From: Cornus controversa
Taxonomy: Eukaryota > Streptophyta > Magnoliopsida > Cornales > Cornaceae
Reading direction: 5' to 3'
DNA: 64,000 bases
Assembly: GCA_026545225.1 (NCBI GenBank)
Contig: CM048846.1
Coordinates: 52,506,270-52,570,269, forward strand
Shown piece by piece: positions 22,026 through 31,950 of the stretch; position 1 is the stretch's first letter, and each line of letters begins with the position of its first letter. The notes below the pieces were generated by a model. The model ran no database searches. It was given only the letters and a program-made list of their open reading frames with translations, and was not told the origin of the DNA. A program made the translations under genes and the position numbers.

Positions 22026-23424
22026 TGATAAGTGTTCAATTCTATGCATTTGAACCCTCTTTCTTACATACGTTAGTTTCATTTTCGCGTTTACCGAGAT
22101 ATGTTTACGGTATTTTTGTGTTTTTGATGTTTTGCAAGTATTCGAGTAAATGGAGCAAAGTTGGAAGCTTTCTGCAGTCAAGAGAAGAAATCAGAAAATG
22201 CAGCCCAAGGCATCTCGATCAATCGAGATGTTGATCTCGATTAATCGAAATCTCGATTGATCGAGATCTCATTTAAATTGATCGAAATCTCGATCAATCG
22301 AGATGCTGCAGAGCCCACTTGGCCACTTGCTCACCTGCTTTCCCACTTGCAACAAAATCCCCCTTTTTGCACGACTTAGGGGGATTGTCTGACTTGAACA
22401 AGACTTTTGGGGGCCTTCTTGATACAAGAGATATATATAATGGTATATATATATATATGGTGGGCCCCAAAGGAGAAAAAGGAACCAAAAAGCACCAAAA
22501 GCCACACATATCTCATATCTCAAAACACACATCAAGATACTAGAGGAGAGACCTTCGGGAGAGGTAGAGGAAAAGCTGAACCAGACCAAGAAGCTTCATT
22601 CTCTTCATCAATGGAAGGGTGCAAGGCAACCATGAGCAACTAACTCTTCTACTAGGGTGTTGGTTTCAACCCCTAGCCATGTACACTTGTTCATCTTTGT
22701 AGCTCTTGGGATTTGTAATTAAATGTTGATTATTTAGCCTAGTGATTATGTACACAAATACATCTCTTATATATATTCATTTGATTTGGAATTTATTCTT
22801 GTCTTAGAGTAGATTTTGTCACTTGAATGCACAACATTTGCATATTCCACAAGAAGTGCAAATGATGGCTAGATAATGGTGTTTAAATGAATGTGTGATG
22901 TTAGTTTGTATAGACCATGCCAAGACAAGGTAGTTTGGATGCATGTAGTGTTCACTTAAAGAGTAGAGTAATTAGGTAGTTAGTTAGGTTGAAGAGCTAT
23001 GCTTGTTGAAGATGGATTATGATAGGTTAGCACACACATTGATCTTTTGATATGTCATTGAGGTCACAAGCCTAATGACATTGTTAGGCATTTAATTAAT
23101 GAATCCCATGCTTGCTACACTTATGAACATGTGAATGGCTAGTGGTGGAAACCAACCCTAGTTCCCTCTCCCAACTTTAAACTCTTTACTTTTCTTGTCA
23201 TTTCATTCATGCAATAGTTTCTAAACACAAATCCAAAAATCTGTTTTTCGAATTAAAGTAGAATTAATCTTCTTTTAAGACAATTGCGACTAGTCCTCGT
23301 GGGATCGATACCCTCTATATAGAACCTTATCTACAAAGATTCGTGCTCTTGCGAGTGGTTAAATTATATTTTGATAAAAAGGGAAAAATTAAGCTTATAA
23401 TATAATATAGTTCCGACCACATCA
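22026..23424 (+). repeat. 3' LTR of element B
   Basis: 1399 bp, TGATAAGTG...GACCACATCA, partner of 10517-11903. It carries three exact palindrome copies near 22213-22305. It is followed by the right target duplication gagag at 23425-23429. Confidence 0.95.
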
Positions 23425-25516
23425 GAGAGCCTTTGTTAGTGAGTCCATTGGTGAGAGTGGTTCAGGCCATGAGGGCTGTGAAATAGGGTGAGAGCTGGAG
23501 TGACTTGTGTGTGAGCTTGGTGTGTGTAGAGAGTGTGATTCTATATTTGAACTAGAAGAGCTCATTTTTGGAGCTAAATTGATTGTTGTGAAGTCAAGTC
23601 CTGAACCTCAAAACTCAGATGGAACAGTAGTTGTCAAGCCAATTCTATTGATGTCAAATCCTTAAACAGCTCTGTGAGTATGATTTTGTTAATTTAAACT
23701 TGATATATGGTATGCGCTTTCTTGAGACATTTTTTTTTAAAATTATTTTGTTTGATTAAATTTTGAGCATTTTAAGTAGTTTATGCAAATTTATTTATGA
23801 AAACCAGAGTTTATGCTACTGTCATTTGCTGACTTGTCTATCACTATTGCTGGTTGAAACTTGGCTAATTTTGTTATTGTTTTTGAGGTTTGAGCATACT
23901 TAAAATCCCATTTCAAACATGTTCCATCTTCTGTGTCCTAATCTGTGCTAGTTTCAATTTCTAGCACATTTGGTCAATGCTGCAGATCTGTGGATGGTCA
24001 ATGAGACTTATAAACCTGTTGTCTTAAATTTCAAGGGTTGATCTGTTATGCTGATTAAGAGCTTGAGCAGACATATTCACGTGAATTTAATTCAGATTTG
24101 AGCTGCTTTATCAAAATTTTGTTTGTTCCTAAAATCTGATGTGTTGAAACCCTTAATTAACTATCCTCTATGTTCCTGTCACAATATACTTCTTGTGTGC
24201 TTCTTTATTTTGGTGTGTTATGCTTATTGAATGACTTAAACAAGTATATTTTAGCTTTAGGAACCTGTCTTTATTGCTGGTGTAGCCATTTGAAAATTGT
24301 CACAAGGAATCATTTGCTGAACCTTCTCAAATGCCTATGTTTTTGTTGTTAAAATTAATGTTTTGATTTAATCAGGTTTGAAGACAAAGGTTTTTTTTTT
24401 AACATGTAAATGCTTCATTTGTTGAATTCGAGTTGAAACATTGACTGCTCCAAGTGTTCATACACTGAAACCCAATATAAATCTTGAATAGTGTCTGTCA
24501 AAATGAATCTGTTGCTGTCATGTTTTAATATGCCTTTGTGAGAATGGTAGTTGTTCTCCTTGCCTAAAACTTGCAAGAGCATATTGGTTTAATCCATTTG
24601 AAGCCAAGTGAGGATCTATTTGAAGTGTATAAATATGAGCCTACACTTTTGCATAGCAAACCTCAAATCTGAGGTCGAATTCTGCTAAAATTACCTGAAA
24701 AAACTTTCTGAGATTGCTCTGGTCTGATTTATATAACTTTATCATGTTGAGAACATGTGTTTAGGGCATATATATGTAGCATATTGAGTGAAAATTTCAC
24801 TAAGTAGCACACCAAAAATGCTGATTTGAGCTTGCTTGTGCTTCTAATATAAAGTTCTACTTCCTGTTTATAATCCTAATGATACTTGAACATTGGTTTT
24901 GTGTAAGTATGAGCTTAAAGGACTTTTAAGTCTGCATTTTGATTAAGTTCTCTGAATTTGTTGCTACTTGAACTTCTGCACACCAAAATCCCTATGTTAG
25001 GTCTTAACTAATTCAGTTTTGAGTTATTACTGCTGAACTTGGCCCAAATAGGTAACTGATCTTTATAGTAAGGTTGGTTTAGCTGTGGCTGCTGTCTTTC
25101 AAGATTATGTATAGGTTTTAAGAAGAAGGAACTTTTCAAGCTTCACATATAAATGAGTATGCTGAATTTTATTTGTTAAACCTGCTTTAGATATTGTCCT
25201 GCAAAAATTGAGTTCAGGTTTCAAATAGAAGTTTCAAAGCAGGTTGGTGCAGCTATCATTCAACTCATTTGAGAACTAACTTGCAATCATAGGTTTGTTA
25301 AACGGTTATAGGTCAGTTCTAGACTTGTTCTTCAATTCATGTGAGTTGCAATATTGTTGGTCTATCCCTTTCCTTTTGACTTTCAATGTCAAAAAGGGGG
25401 AGAAAAAGTCATGTGTTCTATTAAAAAGTTGTCCAAATAGGTCTGATCCTATAGTATGTTGCTTTATCATTTGGTATGAAGCGTTCAATGAGATTAAAAG
25501 GGCAAAAGGGGGAGAT
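23425..25516 (+). other. Copia internal sequence, right part, ending in PPT
   Basis: About 2.1 kb without ORFs of note. It begins with the gagag duplication. Near its end are two purine tracts, AAAAAGGGGGAGA at 25391-25403 and AAAAGGGGGAGA at 25504-25515. The second abuts the 3' LTR. No gag or pol similarity was seen by eye. Confidence 0.6.
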
Positions 25517-27449
25517 TGTTGGTCTATGCCCCATGTAGTGATATGTTTGCTCTTTTAATGTCAAAAGGTTATTTTGTTCTCTCAAATGTCTCAATTCAGC
25601 TTGTTACATCTCTATGAATATCTGAACTGTACTTACAACCCTTTCAAGGGTATTTTTGTCATTTCAAGTGTGGCTGCAGGAGGCTGCCATGTGTCACTCA
25701 GTGAGGACCATGCCAATCATTGGCTAGATTCAAAACACACTACAGGACAAAAAAAGAGAGGTGTCAACCTTATCTTGTATTTTGAACCGTTGAATCATTC
25801 CAAGCCACATATATATTACATGCTATACACCATGTCTTGGATGAGTGGGCTATGAGACAAAGCTTTAAAGTAAGAAACATAAGCTTCAGCACCTCCGTCT
25901 GTTAGGGAGCTCGATGTGGGTGTGGGTGGCTTGCTAGTGAGAGAAACAGAGAGAGAAAATCAATTCTCTTCTTCCATAAGTACAACAACACCACCATGGA
26001 TATTACAGTGTGAGTTTTAGTGAGAGTAATTGAAGAAAGAGACCACCACAGAGCTAGGTTTTGGTTGCTTATCAGAGAGAGCACACAGAGCTACAGTGAG
26101 AGAGAATTTGAGTTCTTAGAGCTACACTCACATTAGATTTTGCATTACTAGAAGAATGTTTTAGATGGGAAAAAAAGACTATTGAGAGAGAGTGAAGTAG
26201 TTATGACAGATACACACGATAAAGCGAGAGTGAGTGAGAGATTGAGATATAGTGAGAAATCTGTGTGCGCTGTACGATGGTGACCCAGAGATGTTTCAAT
26301 GACACATTCTTGAGTTCAGTAGTTCTCAGCTGTGTACACTTTCACAGGCGCACATTAATTTGATTTTTAAATTAGTGTATGCAGTGTATGCACACTCTGC
26401 ACAGGCGCACATGTGTATCATGGATTAGCTTTGTTATGGATTGAATTGATGATTGTGTTCATTTCCCCCAAAATTAAGTGTATCTGAAACCTTAGAATTA
26501 CTTTTCAGTCTGCTGTCAAGATTAATAGAGGTCCTTGATTCATATACTGACTAACCTTTAAGATGTTGAGCTTGTTATACAAAAAATTTTATGCTTTCCG
26601 ATTAAAGGTGTTTTACCTCTGATTTATGCTTATTTGGTTAAGTCATCACTGTTCTCAAAATCTGACATGTTGATGCTTGTTTAAATACATACACAGCCGA
26701 TGTCTTGAAACTTAGTGTGTGCTTTTATTAGAATTAAAGCTATAATGTGCTTAAGGTGCATAAACATCTGTCAATGCATTTGTTCAACACTCTTGAACTA
26801 AGATTTACTTGAATCAATGCATGCTTCACATCTGTTGTATACAAAACTCAATCACTACACTATTCACCACTCAAATTGGGGCTCAAGCTCTGGTTGATTG
26901 CTTAAATTGCTTCTGGTCTACGAGTCAGTACTTCTACTAGTCTAAATCATTATGTGCTATGTACATGCTAGGTAGAAGATAAGTTTAGAGACCTTTTTGT
27001 CATTGTAGATACCTCTAGTTGATTTCAGAACTACTAGTACCTTGTAAGTTTTTATCCAAGTGTTTTTCATGTGAAAATGCTAAGTCGAGGTCTAAATAGA
27101 GGCTACATATATCTGGTGCATAATTACTGTTCACTTTTGTTGTCTAAAGCTCAATCTCTGTCATATTTTGATTATGGATGATTTCTGAGGTTCCATTTCC
27201 TTGAAGCATATTATAATTCATATTTTGAAACTGCTATAGTTTATTTTATCCTAAAATCATATTAGAATAATTTTTTAGATCATTATACACTGTTTTTATT
27301 ACTGATTGTGAAAAGGGGACTGACAGATGTATGAAGATGATCAGTTTGTATGCAAGAACTATTCTAACAACTATCATTTAACATGCTAAAGATGTTAGTG
27401 CTATAGTAAATTATTTTAGTTTGCTGCACCTAGACTTGAATACCTAACA
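25517..27449 (+). repeat. 3' LTR of the copia element
   Basis: About 1.93 kb, starting TGTTGGTCTATGCCCCATG and similar to 7983-9848. The last shared phrase is GACTTGAATACCTAA at about 27433-27447, and a possible CA end falls at 27448-27449. It diverges from the 5' copy by visible substitutions and several short indels, clearly more than the LTRs of element B differ from each other. Confidence 0.75.
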
Positions 27450-28839
27450 AGAATTATTGAATATTTTGCATGTGATTTGGTATATCTATTTGTAGAAGCA
27501 TCTAGGAATTGACTAAAAAGTGGGGAGGAAATGTTACGTTATCCATTTTTCATGTTGTTGGTGTGGGTTAAGGTACAAGATTTGGGCTTCGCACGGGCTG
27601 AGGTGTTACTATTTGATATGCCTACCCACCCTCCCCTTCCCCTTCCCCTTGCACCCTCCCCTTGCATGTTGATTGAAATAGTTTTTTATGTGATTTCAAT
27701 TAATCTTGTGAGATGGATCTTCCTTGGATTCATCAATTTTTATAATAATTAAAATGGAGGTTTGGAAGGAGTTTGTGCTAGCAATAATCAGACTCCTCAC
27801 TTTATTTGTATTATATGATTTTTCTTTTCTTTTGCTACATTTATACCCTTAGTTCTTAATGATTGAATTTCGTGCAACCAAAAAATGCACGAAATTCAAT
27901 TTTTCATTGTTAGACAATTGGTCAATTTATTTTTAACTATTATTCTTTTAATTTTATACTTGCGTGCATTTTTTGGTTGCATATGGGTTTCAGGTTCTTC
28001 TTTTTCCAATAAAATAGAGCTCGACTTGCATTTCTCTTTTTGCAAATTTTGATATCCCATTGTTGAACAAATGGTTTTTCTTTTTAATTATTATCTTTTA
28101 TACTTTCTTTTTTCCATTTTGGATTGCATACGGGTTTCTAGTTCATCTCTCTTTCTTTCAAATAAGCTTTATTTTTCCCTAAGATATTCAAGGGCAAAAT
28201 TTAAGTTTACTTGTGAACTTTTATTTTCATTCACTAAGTTATATTGTACAGTTTAGTATATAAGATTGGTGTAGTCAAGATTTTGTGCATTTTACATCTC
28301 ATCAAGGTTCAGCTTATTTCAACTGGTGTCTTCATTAAAAGGAGTGGATGCAAAGTTTGTAAAATTTTTATTTGTTTATGTTTTTGTACAACCTATATTT
28401 TCTGCATATCCTATGTTTGTAAAAATAAAATAATAACTAATATTTTATTTTATTTCATCGGTGTCACAACATGTTAAAAAAAATTAGATTGTGATATTTT
28501 TCATATAATGTATTTAATCATATTTAGTTATTTATTGTTAATCATATTGAATTAAATTTTAAATATTATTAGTACTTTTATATAAAGTTAAGATTGCTAG
28601 ATGTTTTTACCCTACTGCCTTGTGGTCTAATGAGAGAGAGCCATTCTAGACTTCATGGTGGGAACCAGAGGACTGCTGTGCAAATTGCTACCGAGGCTGC
28701 TATGGATTTTACTATTGCTTTGCATGTTAGTTCGGAAGATTTGAATGGTTTATTTTGACGAGGTATTTCTTGGTTCCTTAATTTTTTTCTTGCTTTGCCA
28801 TTTATTCAAGACATTCAATACTCTCCTCTATTCTAAGGG
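27450..28839. other. AT-rich unassigned sequence with a hairpin
   Basis: No convincing gene. A perfect hairpin lies at 27862-27900. The phrase GCATTTTTTGGTTGCATATGGGTTTC (27967) recurs in diverged form at 28106, hinting at a local duplication of about 140 bp. The open stretches here show no recognisable domain. Confidence 0.4.
27862..27900. repeat. Perfect 15-bp stem hairpin
   Basis: ATTGAATTTCGTGCA (27862-27876) and its exact reverse complement TGCACGAAATTCAAT (27886-27900) are separated by a 9-base A-rich loop. Confidence 0.85.
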
Positions 28840-28918
28840 TATGCCCATTTCCTCCTTTTGTACTTCGTGTTTTATCATTCTAAAATCAACTCCATTCACG
28901 GAAAAAAAAAAAAAAAAA
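28840..28918 (+). mobile_element. LINE 3'-end fragment with poly(A)
   Basis: CTCCTTTTGTACTTCGTG... through CAACTCCATTCACGG followed by a 16-base A run (about 28901-28916). The same sequence with a shorter A tract is at 61868-61925. Ending in poly(A) fits the 3' terminus of a non-LTR retrotransposon. The 5' limit is uncertain. Confidence 0.5.
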
Positions 28919-29039
28919 GAAAAGAAATTTTTTTTCTTAGTGGTGAGCTTTCTGGCTTCTTTAAGGGTTCCAAGAGCCTGATTCAATGAGATCCTTTTAT
29001 CTCTTTTTCTCTTTGTTATTGTTATGGATATGTTCGATC

Positions 29040-29849
29040 TCATCTATTATACAGAAATCCATTCATGATGACCCTCAATTTCAGTTTCATTGGAAATGCA
29101 AAAAGAGTAGATTGCCCCATTTGATTTTTGTTGATGATTGATCTCACGAGGTTTTCTCATAGTGATCATCATTCTTTAGATGTACTCATCAAAGCATTGA
29201 ATATCTTCTCTTCATTGTCAGACTTGGTCCCCCATCCATTCTAAAAGTCTCATTTTCACTTCTTGTGTGCCCACTAATGTTCAAAGTTCCATGGTTCGAG
29301 CCTATGGTTTTGACTTGGGGAACCTCCCTGTTAAATATTCGGGGTTGCCTTTAATTTCAATTAGATTAAAGGCCAGTGCCAGGTTTCTATCCTATGTAGG
29401 TAGGCTTCAGCTTATCAAAGTCATTCTACTTGGCATCATTATTGGCTATTGGAGTGATTTTTTTTTTATCTTGCCTAAGATGGTGATTAACTTGATTGAT
29501 AGTGTCCCTAGAAATTTTCTCTGGTCTGGGGTGGAGCTTAAGGCAACAGGTCCTAAGTTGTCATGGTGAGAGGTTTGTAATCCTAAGGAGCTAGCTAGGA
29601 GGAATTGGCTTACCCCCATTTGGCTACACTTAATAATAGAGTTTCCATGATGAAGCATATTTGGAACCTCTACAAAGACAAAGGGGAATCCATTTGGTTT
29701 GATTGGGTACTGTAGGACAATCTTATCAAAAATAAGAGCTTTTGGATGCTTAAACCTTCTCAGATGAATTCATGGAACTGGAGAATGATTCTACAATTGC
29801 GGAGCCTGGCTAAGCCTTTCATCAAACTCATTGTTGGTGAAGGTAAAGA

Positions 29850-29851
<2 letters not shown>
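29040..29851 (+). mobile_element. L1-type LINE reverse transcriptase fragment
   Basis: Decayed ORF2 of a plant L1-type LINE, readable in pieces across frames. Near 29080-29135 it shows FHWKCKK ... HLIFVDD, the degenerate RT active-site box (usually FADD). The open stretch 29267-29569 continues GFDLGNLPVKYSGLPLISIRL, VGRLQLIKVILLGI, DSVPRNFLWSG, the usual C-terminal RT region. Further frames give MMKHIWNLYKD, SLAKPFIKLIVGEGKDD up to the AT microsatellite. Stops and frame changes are frequent, so it is non-functional. No 3' end is visible. A related piece lies in inverse orientation at about 61331-61570. Confidence 0.75.
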
Positions 29852-29902
<51 letters not shown>

Positions 29903-29920
29903 TATATATATATATATATA
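29852..29920. repeat. (AT)n microsatellite
   Basis: About 69 bp of nearly pure AT dinucleotides with one G interruption. It begins exactly where the LINE text GGTAAAGACGA ends. The inverse LINE copy has an AT run at the same place (61323-61336), so the run arose inside the LINE or its source copy. Confidence 0.9.
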
Positions 29921-30466
29921 GTACAATGGTAAAGTGGAAAAGAATATAGGAGTATATATTTAGAAGTCGGAGAATCGCCAATACAAGAATGTGTTCAAGG
30001 ACTATTACTTTTATATAAAAAAATGTTAAATGTTAACTTTGTCTAATGACGATATTACATTTAGAACCTTAACCAAGGAGTAAAGAAATTTGGGAAAAGT
30101 TTTAAGATTATTTATTTATTTATTTATTTTTCAGATACTCACTGATAATAAAAAGATTTTAAAATGTTGTATAATTAAAGAAATTTCAACAACATCAGTT
30201 CAAAGAATTGGGACTATGCATAATTTGGGTTTAGAATTATAATTTGGCCATTGGTAGAGGTTTGGAAATGGGTCGAATGATAATCGATCACTCATTAATT
30301 AGGGAGTTAAAAACCGCAACTCCCACCACTTGAAAACAAGGACTCTCATTCAGCTCCACCTTTAAGACATCCAAACTAATTAATTAATTAATGTGGTTAC
30401 TTTTTACAAGAGGAGAAAGAAAACGCTTTAGTAGCTTCCATCTTAAAGAGGTCAAAGTTGGTAGGA

Positions 30467-30634
30467 CTCTGAATCAGACGAAAATTAACGTAGTTGGTAA
30501 GTATGTTGTTAGTAAAATAGGGCTCTGAATCAGATGCAAATTAAGGTAGTTGGTAAGTATGTTGTTAGTAAAATAGGGCTATGAATGAGATGCAAATTAA
30601 CGTAGTTGGTAAGTATGTTGTTAGCAGACGAGGA
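30467..30634. repeat. Minisatellite, 3 x 56 bp
   Basis: Three direct units of exactly 56 bp starting CTCTGAATCAGA, CTCTGAATCAGA and CTATGAATGAGA (30467, 30523, 30579), containing GTAGTTGGTAAGTATGTTG. Few differences separate units, so the expansion is fairly recent. Confidence 0.85.
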
Positions 30635-30659
30635 TTAAATTGTGATGTATATTTTTGTA

Positions 30660-31950
30660 AGTGACAATTTTTAGTGTTAAAATCAAATATGATCGGGTTG
30701 TATATTTTGAATTATATTCTTGTTATTGATCATGTAATTGAAGTTTCAGAGTGAGCATGTAATTCTATACCAACCATGAAAATGTTCTTCAAAAGATGAA
30801 ACTTGAATCTTTGGAAGAAGTCATCAATGATCTAAACAAGAATTTGATCGATTGAATTTTTAAGATAGTTCCAAATACATTGAGTACATCGTTGATCAAA
30901 TATGAGAGTCACGTAGTCCATGTAAAGTGGTGAGAACACATATATTTCAAACATGGAGATTCGGACCTTGAAAAGAGGAGGTTTTAAGCAAATTCGGACA
31001 CTCTTCAAAGTTAGACCAATCCAGGGTTTAGCTAGACCGTTCCAAGAGGTCTCAGTATCTCTACATGAGTTTCCTATAGGACATGGACCGGTCCAAGAAA
31101 ATGCTGGATAGGTCCAAGACTTCTAGTTTGAGGGATTTTGCCTATTTTGTCTTGTTTTGACCCAGAATTGACCTAGAACTTTTCTAAAACGTGAGGACTT
31201 GTTTCCTATTGATTTTCAACTTATTTTTAAAAACAAATTAGAGTTTTTAATCTTTATAAAAATCTCATATGTTTTCTCTCTAGGGGTGAAAAAATTGGTG
31301 CTTTTACAAAACTTTCAATACATATCAAATTGAGAATTTCTAGAGAGAAAGGATTGAGGATTTAGGGGGTCTCTATTTGCTTGATTAACTGTTCAAAGAT
31401 TGTATTAAATATTTCTTCGTGATTAAGTTACTGGATTGATTTCTTCTACAACTGTTCGTTGGTGAAGAAGAAGAAGATCGAGCTATGAAGGGGACAGAAT
31501 AATTGCTGAGTGCTCGTGTTCTTCTAGTAACCATTCTGAGAGGAATTTGACGTTACTCGGGAATCTGCAGCAGTTGGATGAGGTAGTCGCAATAATTAGT
31601 CTGAGGTGTTCCACATCAAAGTTTTATCAGAGTGGAGTGGGCCGCGGTGTGAGTTTGGGACAAATTCTATTGTACGTTGCTTCAATGATAGTGAATTTGC
31701 TTCTCCGAGACTGCAAAGTCTCACCTGTGATTTTTTTTTCCGATATGGGTTTACCACGTATATCTAGTGCATTCTTTACATTACTGCACTTTATTTTGTT
31801 TACTTGTTTTGTGGGATTGCTTAGAATTTTTATTAGACATAAAATTGACTAATTTGAAAGATTAAGCAAAAAATGAGTAAACCTAATCACCCCCTCTAGG
31901 TTTAAATCTAACTTTCATAGCCGCTTCCACACCACGCAACTCACATAAAT
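30660..31950 (+). repeat. Copia-LTR-like dispersed repeat, plus orientation
   Basis: Aligns in reverse complement with 40335-41600 and 47440-48665. Shared landmarks are a start near TTGTAATTGAAGTTTCAGAGTGA, a GC-richer middle encoding CQSGVG-like text, and an end near AATCACCCCCTCTAGG followed by AAATCTAACTTTC. The CACCCCCTCTAGG phrase is common near the 3' end of plant copia LTRs or leaders, hence the assignment, which is tentative. The 101-codon open stretch inside it (31547) is not kept as a gene. Confidence 0.5.

Larger units (their letters stand above)
10517..23424 (+). mobile_element. Near-complete Athila-like Ty3/gypsy element B
   Basis: A 12.9-kb element bounded by TG...CA LTRs and a perfect gagag duplication. 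Inside, in order: tRNA-Asp PBS, gag with CCHC knuckle, aspartic protease, reverse transcriptase, RNase H, integrase, palindrome array, third ORF, long non-coding 3' region, PPT. All protein modules are recognisable but gag-pol carries two frameshifts and two stops, and the third ORF two stops, so it cannot be autonomous as read here. The two LTRs differ at roughly 2% of positions by eye (about thirty substitutions in 1.39 kb, not a computed alignment), which suggests insertion well after the host copia element had arrived but long enough ago for coding decay. Confidence 0.95.
7983..27449 (+). mobile_element. Decayed copia-type LTR element hosting element B
   Basis: Two long direct repeats starting TGTTGGTCTATGCCC (7983 and 25517) bracket non-coding sequence. 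The right one is preceded by the purine tract AAAAGGGGGAGA (25504-25515), which is typical of copia elements of the SIRE/Maximus type. Element B sits inside at 10517-23424. After removing B, about 2.8 kb lie between the recognisable repeats, without any gag or pol ORF, so this is a deleted or non-autonomous element. Similarity between the repeats stops at about 9848 and 27447. Beyond this the 5' copy continues with unrelated sequence, so either the 3' LTR is truncated or the 5' junction is rearranged. No clean target duplication is visible (AAGAG at 7978-7982, AAGAA at 27449-27453). Confidence 0.7.

Noticed and set aside
28745..29043. Small ORFs on both strands around the poly(A) run as genes.
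   Set aside because: They read through the A run and LINE 3' end; composed of Lys/Phe tracts.
31547..31852. 101-codon open stretch as a host gene.
   Set aside because: It lies in the copia-LTR-like repeat. The homologous copies at 40444 and 47550 are open in only part of it and encode non-conserved text.
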